From contig CAWATW010000004.1 in assembly GCA_963785075.1 (NCBI GenBank), positions 1 through 64,000 of the forward strand: 64,000 nt of DNA, in the 5' to 3' direction. Made by a program: the position numbers and the translations under genes. Shown piece after piece: positions 24,959 through 34,083 of this stretch. A model generated the notes under the pieces. The model was not told the DNA's origin. It worked only from the letters and a program-made list of their open reading frames with translations, and did not search any database. Source of the stretch: JAOUGY01 sp963785075 (GTDB taxonomy: Bacteria > Actinomycetota > Acidimicrobiia > Spongiisociales > ZC4RG35). Positions within the stretch are counted from its first letter, which is position 1. Each line of letters begins with the position of its first letter.

Positions 24959-26575
24959 TCATCCGCCGGTCTTGGCGACCTCGGTCAGGAACTCGTCGTT
25001 CGACTTCGTGCTCTTCAGCCGGTCGATCAGCAGCTCGAGGGCGTTCCCCGACTCGAGCGCCAGCAGCACCCGACGGAGCTTCCAGACCTGTGTCAGCTCT
25101 CGACGGTCGAACAACAATTCTTCGCGTCGTGTTCCCGACGCCTCGATGTCGATCGCAGGGTAGATGCGCTTGTCGGCGAGCTTTCGGTCGAGGCGGAGCT
25201 CCATGTTGCCGGTGCCCTTGAACTCCTCGAAGATCACCTCGTCCATCTTGGAACCGGTCTCCACGAGAGCCGTACCGAGGATCGTGAGAGATCCACCTTC
25301 CTCGATGTTTCGCGCAGCACCGAAGAAGCGCTTGGGCGGATACAGCGCCTGGCTGTCGACGCCACCGGAGAGGATGCGCCCGGATGCGGGTGTCGCCAGG
25401 TTGTGCGCCCGGGCGAGTCGAGTGATCGAGTCGAGCAGGATCACAACGTCGGTCCCCATCTCCACCAGACGCTTGGCGCGTTCCAGCGCGAGCTCGGACA
25501 CCTGGGTGTGCTCCTCGGCAGGGCGATCGAATGTCGAGTAGATGACCTCGCCCTTGACCGACCTCTGCATGTCGGTGACTTCCTCGGGGCGCTCGTCGAC
25601 CAGGACGACCATCAGGTAGCACTCGGGATTGTTGGCGGCGATCGCAGCGGCGATCTCCTTGAGCACCGTCGTCTTGCCTGCCTTTGGCGGCGACACGATC
25701 AGACCTCGCTGACCCTTACCGATCGGAGCGATGAGATCGACGATTCGAGTGAGAACGCCGTCCGGGTTGTTGTCTTCGACTTCGAGACGTAGGCGCTCAT
25801 TCGGGAAGAGCGGTGTCAGCGACTCGAACTTGGGACGACGTCGCGCCTCTTCGGAGTCCGTGCCGTTCACCGAGTCGATGCGGATGAGTGCCGGGTACTT
25901 CTCTTGTGAGCGCGGCGGCCGAATCGGCCCCGCGATCTGATCACCCTTGCGGAGACCGAACTTTCGAACCTGACTGGCCGAGACGTACACGTCTCTGTCG
26001 CCCGAGAGGTATCCCGTGCAGCGGAGGAATCCGTAGCCCTCGGGAAGGATGTCCAGCAATCCTTCGCGGATCTCGAGCTCACTCTCGGGGATCTGCTGCT
26101 CGTGCTGGCCACCGCCCTGGCCGCCGCGGCGACGACGCTTCCGGCGATTTCGGTTCCCAACATCATCGCCGCGGTCCCCGTCACCACGGTCGCGATCACC
26201 GTCGTGTTGCTGACGTGCCTCGCGCTGATCACCCTCGACGGTCTGGAAGCCTTCGGAGGTGGATCCTTCGCCGGCGCTCTGCTCGTCTTCTGAGGACGCA
26301 TCACCGGACGACCCGCCACCATTGGACCGGGACATGTCCTGACCCGAGTCCGAGGAATCGGAGGAGTCGGACGAGTCGGAGTCCTCCGTCCGCGGTGTTG
26401 CGGCCGGGAATTCGATGTCTACATCGGCGGCGTCGGACTCGACGGCTTCGCCGGCTTCGAACAACGCGCTGATGATCTTGGCCTTCTGGAGTCCATCGGA
26501 TTCGATACCCGCAGCCTTGGCGATCTCACGGAGTTCACCGATCGACTTGCTCTGCAGTTGGGCTCTGGTGGTCAT
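24959..26575 (-). CDS. rho: Transcription termination factor Rho
   Basis: 538 residues. The N-terminal Rho helical domain (LQSKSIGELREIAKAAG) is followed by a long polar insertion (about 45-165, rich in S, D, G, R), typical of actinobacterial Rho. The RNA-binding cold-shock-like domain begins near 170 (EGYGFLR). The hexameric ATPase has P-loop PPKAGKT, then VVLVDERPEE and the LSGGVDSQAL Q/R-loop region. The insertion is known in relatives to bind RNA and to help termination on GC-rich templates. A 185-bp leader separates it from thrC. Confidence 0.97.
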   Translation of the reverse strand: MTTRAQLQSKSIGELREIAKAAGIESDGLQKAKIISALFEAGEAVESDAADVDIEFPAATPRTEDSDSSDSSDSSDSGQDMSRSNGGGSSGDASSEDEQSAGEGSTSEGFQTVEGDQREARQQHDGDRDRGDGDRGDDVGNRNRRKRRRRGGQGGGQHEQQIPESELEIREGLLDILPEGYGFLRCTGYLSGDRDVYVSASQVRKFGLRKGDQIAGPIRPPRSQEKYPALIRIDSVNGTDSEEARRRPKFESLTPLFPNERLRLEVEDNNPDGVLTRIVDLIAPIGKGQRGLIVSPPKAGKTTVLKEIAAAIAANNPECYLMVVLVDERPEEVTDMQRSVKGEVIYSTFDRPAEEHTQVSELALERAKRLVEMGTDVVILLDSITRLARAHNLATPASGRILSGGVDSQALYPPKRFFGAARNIEEGGSLTILGTALVETGSKMDEVIFEEFKGTGNMELRLDRKLADKRIYPAIDIEASGTRREELLFDRRELTQVWKLRRVLLALESGNALELLIDRLKSTKSNDEFLTEVAKTGG

Positions 26576-26761
26576 GGTTCCTCTCAGCCCGTCCGGGTGC
26601 CAGCTGAGGCGACATCGGAATGATGCGGCGGCGAACGACCCGGTGTGGTCGGTGGAAGGTACGCCGCTGGCCCCCCGAATGGTGGAGCGGCGATCTGGGA
26701 ATGGATGCTAATCGGTGGTGACGGCTACGCAAGCCGAGACTGTCACATCCCCATTCGTGGG

Positions 26762-28123
26762 CTACTGCTTGCCGAGGAGCTGTGCCAGCTGGTGCATGGT
26801 CGGATCGATCGTTTCGGTCCTCTCGGGACGGTCGAAGAGGTCACCGAGATCGTCGGGAAGCGAGGGCGTCTCGCCCGTGGCCTCCCGTACGGCGTCGGGA
26901 AACTTCGCCGGGTGCGCCGTTGCAACCACCACTGTTGGCGCACCGGGCAGCGGGTGCGCATCGGCTGCCGCCCATCCGGTTGCCGTGTGAGGATCGATGA
27001 GCAGTCCATGTCGTTCCCGCACCGTGGCGATCGTCTGCTCTATGGCGGCATCGTCGGACCACGACGCAGAGAAGCTGCCGGCCATCAGAGCGTGGCGCAT
27101 TTCGTCGAGCGTGATGTTGCCCTTCTCGCGGAGATCCTGCATGAATCGGGCCACGGCAGGACCGTCGTGCCCGTACAGCTCGAACAGGTAGCGCTCGAAG
27201 TTCGATGACACCTGGATGTCCATGGCCGGGGCCAAGGTCGCCTGTACCTCACCCAATGTGATCCGCCCCGATTCGATCACGTCGGCCATCCCATGATTGG
27301 CATTGGTGCCCACCACCAAGCGCTCGATGGGAGCTCCCATCGTTTGTGCCACCCACGCCGCCAACACATTGCCGAAATTCCCGGTGGGGACCGCGGCGAC
27401 GAGCGGGCCGATGCGGGCGGTGGTCCACACGTAGTAGGCCGCTTGACACATCACACGAGCCCAGTTGATCGAGTTGACGGCTGCGAGCCGGTGACGCGCC
27501 CGGAGGCTCTCGTCCGAGAATGCCGCCTTCACCATGTCCTGGCAATCGTCGAAAGTGCCCCGCACTGCCACCGCCTGTACGTTGGCATCCGGCACCGTGG
27601 TCATCTGGCGGCGTTGCACTTCGGACACCCTGCCCTCCGGGTACAGGATGACGACCTCGACCGACCCGAGACCCGCCAGCGCTGCGATGGCGGCAGAGCC
27701 GGTGTCGCCCGACGTCGCCCCCAGCACGGTGATCGTCGTCCCCCGCTCCGAGAGGACCAGGTCGAACATCGCCCCGACCATCTGGAGCGCATAGTCCTTG
27801 AACGACAGCGTCGGCCCCCAGAACAGCTCGAGGAGGTGACGCTGATCGGTGATCGTCCGAAGTGGAGCGACATCCGGATGGCGAAATCCCCCGTAGACCC
27901 GGGACGCCATGTCGCCGAGCTGGTCGGCGATCGTTCCATCGCCGACGAATGGGCGGATCACGGCGGCTGCCACGGCGGCGTACCCATCGTCGGCGTCGAT
28001 GTCGGGATCGAGGGTCGGCCACCGTTCCGGCACATAGAGACCTCCGTCGGCCGCGAGTCCCTGCAGGAGCACATCCTCGAACTCGAGGACCGGTGCCTCA
28101 CCGCGAGTGGAGACGTACCTCAC
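26762..28123 (-). CDS. thrC: Threonine synthase
   Basis: 453-residue PLP enzyme making threonine from O-phosphohomoserine. The PLP lysine lies in LSFKDYALQM, the GATSGDTGSAA phosphate-binding loop is present, and length fits the long (E. coli/yeast-like) class. The GTG at 28121-28123 was chosen: it overlaps the hom stop by 4 bp (GTGA), and the N-terminus RYVSTRGEAP fits the family. A homoserine kinase gene (thrB) is not found between thrC and rho, so it must lie elsewhere. Confidence 0.95.
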   Translation of the reverse strand: MRYVSTRGEAPVLEFEDVLLQGLAADGGLYVPERWPTLDPDIDADDGYAAVAAAVIRPFVGDGTIADQLGDMASRVYGGFRHPDVAPLRTITDQRHLLELFWGPTLSFKDYALQMVGAMFDLVLSERGTTITVLGATSGDTGSAAIAALAGLGSVEVVILYPEGRVSEVQRRQMTTVPDANVQAVAVRGTFDDCQDMVKAAFSDESLRARHRLAAVNSINWARVMCQAAYYVWTTARIGPLVAAVPTGNFGNVLAAWVAQTMGAPIERLVVGTNANHGMADVIESGRITLGEVQATLAPAMDIQVSSNFERYLFELYGHDGPAVARFMQDLREKGNITLDEMRHALMAGSFSASWSDDAAIEQTIATVRERHGLLIDPHTATGWAAADAHPLPGAPTVVVATAHPAKFPDAVREATGETPSLPDDLGDLFDRPERTETIDPTMHQLAQLLGKQ

Positions 28124-29391
28124 GAACCGATGACACGGATGGTGGCTGCAACCTGTTTGACGACATCCAGGTCGCCGATCGCCTCGACAGCTGCTCGCTG
28201 GTTCGCCTCGACTGCCTCGTGGGTGACCAGGATCAACGTGGCGGCGCCGCCACGCCCTTCCTGCCACACCGAGCGAATCGAAACGTCGTGGTCGCCGAGG
28301 ACCCCGGCGATTTGGGCAAGGACGCCCGGTGCATCGAACACCTCGAGCCGTACGTACCACTGTGAAATCACGTCGGCGAAGTCGGCGATCCGCCCTTCTC
28401 CGAACTGGATGCGTGGCACGACCTGGGTGCCTGCCAGGAGCTCACGAGCAGCATCGATGACGTCTCCCAGGACCGCGGTGGCGGTCGGATCGCCGCCGGC
28501 GCCGGGGCCCATGAACAACAGCTCTCCGAGCGCCGGACCCTCTACGAAGACTGCATTGTGGGCGCCGCGAACACTCGCAAGGGGGTGCTCGAGCGGCACC
28601 ATCGCCGGGTGAACTCGAACCGCAACGCCGTGGTCGGTGTCCTCGGCAACTCCCAGCAGTTTTATGCAGTAGCCCAGGCTCTTCCCGAATGCGATGTCCT
28701 CCGATCGAACGGCGGTGATCCCCTCCCGGTAGACCCGGTCGCCGCCGACCCAAACCCCGAAGGCGAGACCGGCGAGGATGGCGGACTTCGCCGCGGCGTC
28801 CCCCCCGCCCACATCGGCCGTCGGGTCGGCCTCCGCGTATCCGAGACGCTGCGCCTCGGCGAGAACATCGTCGTAGCCGCGGCCTTGGGACTCCATGGCG
28901 CTGAGGATGAAGTTGGTGGTTCCGTTGACGATTCCGAGCACCCGAGTGAGTCGCTCGCCTGCGAGTGACTCCGACAGCGGACGAATCAGTGGGATACCAC
29001 CGCCGACGGCGGCCTCGAACAACAGGCTCACACCGTGGCCGGCTGCTTCGGAGAACAGCTCGGGCCCGTCTGCGGCCACGAGCTCCTTGTTGGCGGTGAC
29101 GACAGGCTTGCCGGCTGCGAGCGCCCGCATCACCAGGGAACGGGCAGGCTCCAACCCGCCCATCAACTCCACCACCAGCCGGACATCTGGATGGTCGACC
29201 ACCGCCTCCAGATCGTCGGTCGCGTACTCGGCGGGAAAGGACCGCGCCTTGTCGAGGTCACGAACGGCCACCTTGATCAGTTCGAGTTCGATACCCGACT
29301 TGGCGGCGATGACCTCATGGTCGTCGAGCAGCTTGCGGGCAAGGGTCCCGCCAACGATGCCACCGCCGAGAATTCCTACTCCAACGCGCAT
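28120..29391 (-). CDS. hom: Homoserine dehydrogenase
   Basis: 423 residues. Domains: NAD(P)-binding GVGILGGGIVGGTLARKL, catalytic core with GIVNGTTNFIL and YAEADPTADVGGGDAAAKS, and a C-terminal ACT domain (YVRLEVFDAPGVLAQIAGVL) for likely threonine feedback. It reduces aspartate semialdehyde to homoserine for threonine and methionine. Coupled by a 4-bp overlap to thrC. lysA and argS, often upstream of hom in actinobacteria, are replaced here by a Na/Pi transporter gene. Confidence 0.96.
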   Translation of the reverse strand: MRVGVGILGGGIVGGTLARKLLDDHEVIAAKSGIELELIKVAVRDLDKARSFPAEYATDDLEAVVDHPDVRLVVELMGGLEPARSLVMRALAAGKPVVTANKELVAADGPELFSEAAGHGVSLLFEAAVGGGIPLIRPLSESLAGERLTRVLGIVNGTTNFILSAMESQGRGYDDVLAEAQRLGYAEADPTADVGGGDAAAKSAILAGLAFGVWVGGDRVYREGITAVRSEDIAFGKSLGYCIKLLGVAEDTDHGVAVRVHPAMVPLEHPLASVRGAHNAVFVEGPALGELLFMGPGAGGDPTATAVLGDVIDAARELLAGTQVVPRIQFGEGRIADFADVISQWYVRLEVFDAPGVLAQIAGVLGDHDVSIRSVWQEGRGGAATLILVTHEAVEANQRAAVEAIGDLDVVKQVAATIRVIGS

Positions 29392-29513
29392 GACGCGATG
29401 TTAGGAGGCGCAGGCCGGTCACCAGTCGCCGGTTCCGAACCTCGGACCAGAGGCCGGACGAGCCACGGACCCGCCGGACCCCATGAGCGAATCCACTGAA
29501 GGCCGGGATTCGA

Positions 29514-31187
29514 CTACGTGGCCGAGCGTTCTGAGGCGGGAACCGAGGCCCGCGCAGCTCGTTTGCTGAAGTAGTAGATCCGCTTGAGGTTGTTCAGGAC
29601 GTCGGTTTCGAACCGGTATGCCTCCAAACGCTTGGGCTCAGGGGCAACCAGACGTTCGGCCTCGTGGGCTTGAGCCACCCGTTCGAGGCTGTTGATCTCC
29701 TCTTTCATGGCGCCGACCCGGGCAGCCTGTTCTTTGTTCCGCTGGGTGACGGCGAGCATCGCCCCGTCGAAAGCACGCTGCACGGCTTCGTGGAATTCTC
29801 CGATCATTTCTCGAGTCGCCTGACTGACCTCGACGCCGTCATCGATCCGGGCATATCCCAACGCCACCAGATTCGTCTCGATCAGATCACCCATCGCCTC
29901 GAGGTCGTTCGTGACCTCCATCAGCCCGCTCAACTCTTCCGCATCTTGTTGGCGCAACGACTGCTGCCCGATGAGCCCGAGGTAGGTGACGATGTGCCCG
30001 TACAACGCGTCCACCTCGTCGTCCATGGCTTCCAGGTCGGTCAGCTGTGCTCTGGTTCCCCCGATGACGACCGGGATCGACACCTCGATCATCCGCCGCA
30101 CCCGCTCGGCGAGACGTGTCAGCTCGAGACGAGCGTGATCGAGCGCCAGAGGCGGAGTTCTGAGGAGCTCGCGGTCGAGATACCTGGCGCGGATCTTCTG
30201 CTCGATCTGGTCCGGACGGTCGGGTACGACACGCTCCACGAGTGAAACCAACGGCGGGAGGAAGCCGACGAACAAGAGCGTCGTCGCCAGGTTGAAGATG
30301 GTGTGTGCGTTGGCGATCTGACGGGCGAGGCCGCCGCCGAGGATCTGAACGGCGTCGACGAGGAACCCTATGAGCGGGAGGAACACGATCACGCCACCGA
30401 CGTTGAACCCGGTGTGGATGGCGGCAGCCCGTTGCGCCTCCCTCGGCTTGCCGATGGCGGCCAGCAGCGCGGTGGCGGACGTTCCGACGTTTGCGCCGAG
30501 GATCAAGGCGATCCCGGCCTCCAACGGCACGAGGCCCTGCCCGGCCAACACGATCACAAGAGCGGTGGTCGCCGAAGACGACTGCACGATGGCCGTGAAT
30601 GCGGCCCCGACGACGATGCCGAGCAACGGTGACTGGAGAGACACCATGGCGTCGGTGAATCCAGGGTGGGTCCGAAGCGGAGCCATGGCGTCGCCCATCA
30701 CGCCCATCCCGAAGAAGATCAGTCCCAATCCCATCAGGACGGTGCCCCGTGCCTTGGCGTCCTCGCCTTTGGCGAAGAACGAGGTCCCGAACCCCACGGC
30801 AACCAGCGCAAGCGCGTACTGCGTGACGTCGAGAGCGATGATCTGGGCCGTGATCGTGGTGCCGATGTTGGCGCCGATGATCACCCCCGCCGCCTGAGTC
30901 AGCGTCATCAATCCCGACGTGACAAACCCGACCACGAGGACGGTCGTCACGGACGAAGACTGGATCACGGCCGTCACGCCGGCGCCGGTGAGCACCGCGA
31001 GGAACCGATTCGAGGTGAGTCGAGCGAGCACAGCCCTCATTCGGTCGCCGGCGACCGCCTTGAGGGCGTCGGTCATCCGATCCATGCCGTGGAGAAAGAA
31101 CGCCAGCCCACCGAGGAGCGTCATGAGCAGCACGACGAAGTCGATCTCGGTCGACCCCGAACTCTGCGCTTGCACAGTGGCGATCAT
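29514..31187 (-). CDS. Na/Pi cotransporter family protein with PhoU-like C-terminus
   Basis: 557 residues. Two inverted NptA-type repeats are visible, each with a QSSS motif (TAVIQSSSVTTVLVVGFV and TAIVQSSSATTALVIVLA). About nine membrane helices run to residue 320, and a helical PhoU-like domain of about 220 residues follows. The expected role is sodium-coupled phosphate uptake or export. No pho regulator is adjacent. It starts 60 bp from a heptamer repeat run. Confidence 0.88.
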   Translation of the reverse strand: MIATVQAQSSGSTEIDFVVLLMTLLGGLAFFLHGMDRMTDALKAVAGDRMRAVLARLTSNRFLAVLTGAGVTAVIQSSSVTTVLVVGFVTSGLMTLTQAAGVIIGANIGTTITAQIIALDVTQYALALVAVGFGTSFFAKGEDAKARGTVLMGLGLIFFGMGVMGDAMAPLRTHPGFTDAMVSLQSPLLGIVVGAAFTAIVQSSSATTALVIVLAGQGLVPLEAGIALILGANVGTSATALLAAIGKPREAQRAAAIHTGFNVGGVIVFLPLIGFLVDAVQILGGGLARQIANAHTIFNLATTLLFVGFLPPLVSLVERVVPDRPDQIEQKIRARYLDRELLRTPPLALDHARLELTRLAERVRRMIEVSIPVVIGGTRAQLTDLEAMDDEVDALYGHIVTYLGLIGQQSLRQQDAEELSGLMEVTNDLEAMGDLIETNLVALGYARIDDGVEVSQATREMIGEFHEAVQRAFDGAMLAVTQRNKEQAARVGAMKEEINSLERVAQAHEAERLVAPEPKRLEAYRFETDVLNNLKRIYYFSKRAARASVPASERSAT

Positions 31188-31247
31188 TCGTCTCCCGTCG
31201 GCCTTCCGACCTTACCGTTGCGTGCCATACAGGTGAACGGGTGCGGA

Positions 31248-31302
31248 ACGTCTTACGTCTACGTATTACGTATTACGTATTACGTATTACGTAGAACGTA
31301 TT
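31248..31302. repeat. Heptamer tandem repeat (ACGTATT type)
   Basis: Seven-base units in register: ACGTATT four times, then ACGTAGA and ACGTATT, preceded by the variant units ACGTCTT and ACGTCT. The unit is related to the GTAGAAC runs at 51.4 and 57.6 kb. It is intergenic, between the Na/Pi transporter start and a 153-bp direct repeat. Confidence 0.9.
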
Positions 31303-31358
31303 ACCCGGCGTGAACCACGTCCGACACATCATCTCGGTGGTCGACCTGCCGGGGCGGA

Positions 31359-31511
31359 GTCCGGCCGCAAAAGCAGCGCCCAAGCCTGGTCGCCACGGGG
31401 GACGAGTGCGGCAGCCCAGGCGGACCGGCGTCTGTTTTGGCCGGCGACTTCCACCGAACGCCGATTGTCCGGGTGGACGCGTAGGGCGGGCCAAAAGTCC
31501 GCCTGATAGAC
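31359..31511. repeat. 153-bp direct repeat, copy 1
   Basis: Begins GTCCGGCCGCAAAAGCAGCG and ends GCCTGATAGAC. 152 of 153 bases match the copy at 31634-31786 (offset 275 bp). Between the copies, 31540-31590 holds a diverged third version of the core (GTGCGGCAGCCC followed by GGCGTCTGTT). Long open frames on the minus strand through the repeats show no known domain, so I treat it as non-coding repeat. Confidence 0.92.
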
Positions 31512-31633
31512 CCAGCCGTGCTCCGCAATCCCACGGCAGACGCGTGCGGCAGCCCGGCCGGACTGGCGTCTGTTCCGCTTGGCGCCCTCCAACGTCGCCA
31601 CATGAGCCGAGATGACGCCACACCCGAGCGGAA

Positions 31634-31786
31634 GTCCGGCCGCAAAAGCAGCGCCCAAACCTGGTCGCCACGGGGGACGAGTGCGGCAGCCCAGGCGGAC
31701 CGGCGTCTGTTTTGGCCGGCGACTTCCACCGAACGCCGATTGTCCGGGTGGACGCGTAGGGCGGGCCAAAAGTCCGCCTGATAGAC
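31634..31786. repeat. 153-bp direct repeat, copy 2, abutting tRNA-Arg
   Basis: Second copy of the element at 31359-31511, in the same orientation. It ends 4 bp from the 3' end of tRNA-Arg. A TGCTCC string, the same as the end of that tRNA gene as read on the plus strand, also occurs a few bases after copy 1. The element may therefore have spread from the tRNA-proximal site. Confidence 0.92.
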
Positions 31787-31790
31787 ACGG

Positions 31791-31862
31791 TGCTCCCGGC
31801 AGGATTCGAACCTGCGCACCTGGCTCCGGAGGCCAGTGCTCTATCCCCTGAGCTACGGGAGC
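31791..31862 (-). tRNA. tRNA-Arg (anticodon CCG)
   Basis: A 72-nt cloverleaf read on the minus strand. Acceptor GCTCCCG pairs with CGGGAGC. D-arm GCTCAGGGGATAGAGC is present, anticodon loop CTCCGGA gives CCG, and the T-arm GGTTCGAATCC is present. The encoded end is CCG, not CCA. Confidence 0.95.
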
Positions 31863-31893
31863 GGGGTGGGAGCGAGTGTAGCGGTGCCCCCGG

Positions 31894-32244
31894 TCAGGTC
31901 CGATCGGCGGTTCGCCGGGCGGAGCGGTAGAGCCGAAACGTCTCGTCGACATGCCGGGACTCGTCGACGAAGCCGAGAAACTGTCGTGCCATTTCGGTGA
32001 AGGCACCGGCGTTGTCGGCGGCAGCGGCTCGGAGGTCGGGCGGTCGCTCGGTCAGGTACCGCCACAGTTGGTGGAATTCTGCCGATTCGCCCTCTCCCCG
32101 CCACAGCGGGACGTAGGTACCCAGGTAGTCGTATCCGCCGGGTGCGAGGCGAGCGAATTCTTCTTCGTTCTCCTCGAGCCACTGATTGAACGCCTCTGCG
32201 GTTCCCGGCTTCAGGAAGAAGCCCCAGTCGGACACCAACGCCAT
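31894..32244 (-). CDS. Small conserved-looking hypothetical protein
   Basis: 116 residues starting MALVSDWGFF after a GGAGG at 7-nt spacing. It is helical and acidic, with aromatic clusters (LKPGTAEAFNQWLEENEEEF, GGYDYLGTYVPLWRGEG), which resembles stand-alone proteins of the dimeric alpha-beta barrel kind. I do not recognise a family. It diverges from ku by 81 bp and could share its promoter region. Confidence 0.6.
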   Translation of the reverse strand: MALVSDWGFFLKPGTAEAFNQWLEENEEEFARLAPGGYDYLGTYVPLWRGEGESAEFHQLWRYLTERPPDLRAAAADNAGAFTEMARQFLGFVDESRHVDETFRLYRSARRTADRT

Positions 32245-32324
32245 GCAAAGACCTCCGTCGTTCGTCGGCTTCACCATACGTCGTAGACCTGTGCGGAGGC
32301 CCCACAACCGGGTACGCTCGCGAA

Positions 32325-33116
32325 ATGCGATCGATCTGGAAAGGCGCCGTTTCCTTCGGTTTGGTGACCATTCCGGTTGGCCTGTACTCGGCCACCGAGG
32401 ACCGGTCTCCGAAGTTCAAGATGCTCCGCGAGAGTGACGGAAGCGCCATCAAGTACAAACGGGTCGCCGAGGTCGACGGCGAAGAGGTCACCTGGGACGA
32501 GATCGTCAAGGGCTTCGAGGTCGAAAAGGGCACCTACGTGACGTTCACCGACGACGAGCTGGCCGCTGCGTCGTCGAAAGGCGGAGCCAAGCTGGTCGAC
32601 GTGGTCCAGTTCGTGGCAGAGGAAGAGATCGACCCGATGTACTACAAGTCGTCGTACTTCCTGGCGCCCGAGAAGACCGGGATCAAGGCCTACAGGATCC
32701 TCGTCGACGCGTTGGAGAGTGGCGAGAAGGTCGGCATCGCCAAGGTCGCCATCCGCGACAAGGAGCAGCTCGCCACGATCCGTTCGAAGGACGGCGTGCT
32801 GGTGCTGGAGACGATGTTCTGGCCGGATGAGCTCCGGAGCCCTGCCTTCGAGGAACTCGAGCTCGACGTCGACGTCCGCAAGGAGGAAGTCGAGATGGCG
32901 ACGATGCTCATCGAGAACATGACCCGCCCGTTCGACGAATCCGACTTTGCGGACACCACTCGCGAACGCATCGAGGAGCTCGCTCAGAGCAAGCTGGAGG
33001 GCAAGGAGATCGTCGTTCCCGAAGCGCCTGAGCCCACCAAGGTCGTCGACCTGTTGGAGGCGCTCAAGGCTTCGGTCGAGGCAACCAGGGCCGGCAAGGA
33101 GAAGGCGGCAAGCTGA
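32325..33116 (+). CDS. ku: Ku domain protein for non-homologous end joining
   Basis: 263 residues matching bacterial Ku from the first residue: MRSIWKGAVSFGLVTIPVGLYSAT, then YKRVAEVDGEEVTWDEIVKG and ALRSPAFEEL-like core strands. Ku forms a homodimeric ring on double-strand DNA ends and recruits the ligase. The C-terminal basic tail is short. It converges with the ligase gene, whose end is only 6 bp away. Confidence 0.96.
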   Translation: MRSIWKGAVSFGLVTIPVGLYSATEDRSPKFKMLRESDGSAIKYKRVAEVDGEEVTWDEIVKGFEVEKGTYVTFTDDELAAASSKGGAKLVDVVQFVAEEEIDPMYYKSSYFLAPEKTGIKAYRILVDALESGEKVGIAKVAIRDKEQLATIRSKDGVLVLETMFWPDELRSPAFEELELDVDVRKEEVEMATMLIENMTRPFDESDFADTTRERIEELAQSKLEGKEIVVPEAPEPTKVVDLLEALKASVEATRAGKEKAAS

Positions 33117-33122
33117 TTCGGG

Positions 33123-34070
33123 TCAGGGTTCCGGCCCTTCCGAATCCCAGGTGATCAGCTCCACCGGGTCGGTGACGAAACCCTTGAAGACCGGGGCGCG
33201 AAGGTGGTGGTCGTGTGTCCATTCGCGGTACTCCACCACGGCAACCAACATCGGTTCCACCCACTTGGCCTGCCGTGGGATCGCGGGGTCCGGGGCGAAC
33301 GGCGACGTCGATCTCTCCATCTCGTCCAGAGCGCCTCTGATGTGGTGCAAAGAGTGGTCGTCGAAGCCCGATCCTGCAGACCCGACGAACCGCAGCACGC
33401 CGTCGTCCCACAGTCCCAGCATCAGCGAAGCGAACGTCATTGAACGACCTCGCTGTCCGGGCAGGTATCCACCGACCACAAAACGGGCCGACGTCCTGTG
33501 GACGATCTTCCGCCATTCCTCCGAGCGCACTCCGGGCCGATACCGGGAGCCGACCTTCTTGGCCACCACTCCTTCGAGTCCGCGTTCCACCACGGCTGCG
33601 AACACCGCCTCGCCATGTTCTCGCGTTGCAGGCGAGATCACCGAGTTGGACGGCACCACCTCGGCCAGTCGGGCCCACCGATCTTCGATGGGCTCGTCCA
33701 CGAGCGGTGTGCCGTGGTGGAGCAGATCGAACACCATCAGCGTGAGCGGTACCTGCTCGACGAGTGTTCGCACCTTGGCGCCGCGAACGTTCATTCGCTG
33801 TTGCAGAAGGGAGAAGGACGGCACGCCATCATCGCCGAGGGCCACGATCTCGCCATCGACCACGGTCGGGCGGTCGAAAGCGAGCCGTGCGAACTCTGGA
33901 TAGATGTCGTCCATCCGGAGGCCCCGCCTCGACCTCAGCGAGACGTCGGCACCATCGAAGGTGACGATCACCCGCACCCCGTCCCATTTCACCTCGAACC
34001 ACCAATCGGGATGGTCGAACTGACGTGGCCAACGTGTAGCCAGCATCGGTTCGTAGCGCGGGATGGTCAC
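33123..34070 (-). CDS. ATP-dependent DNA ligase, stand-alone LigC/LigD-ligase type
   Basis: 315 residues. The nucleotidyl-transfer lysine lies in EVKWDGVR (K28). Motif III (VFDLL), motif IV (GLEGVVAKK) and motif V (EWRKIV) follow, then an OB-fold. There is no polymerase or phosphoesterase domain, so with Ku this is a minimal end-joining pair. It is convergent with ku rather than in one operon. The upstream yqeY gene ends 13 bp before its start, so it is probably transcribed with the GDPD and yqeY genes. Confidence 0.92.
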   Translation of the reverse strand: MTIPRYEPMLATRWPRQFDHPDWWFEVKWDGVRVIVTFDGADVSLRSRRGLRMDDIYPEFARLAFDRPTVVDGEIVALGDDGVPSFSLLQQRMNVRGAKVRTLVEQVPLTLMVFDLLHHGTPLVDEPIEDRWARLAEVVPSNSVISPATREHGEAVFAAVVERGLEGVVAKKVGSRYRPGVRSEEWRKIVHRTSARFVVGGYLPGQRGRSMTFASLMLGLWDDGVLRFVGSAGSGFDDHSLHHIRGALDEMERSTSPFAPDPAIPRQAKWVEPMLVAVVEYREWTHDHHLRAPVFKGFVTDPVELITWDSEGPEP

Positions 34071-34083
34071 CGTTTCTCACCGG

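Noticed and set aside
31248..31786. CRISPR array
   Set aside because: The heptamers have no spacers, and the 153-bp units occur only twice with one long gap. No cas gene is present.
31301..31819. Protein-coding reading of the 153-bp repeats
   Set aside because: The frame stays open because of base composition and ends inside tRNA-Arg; the peptide has no recognisable fold.
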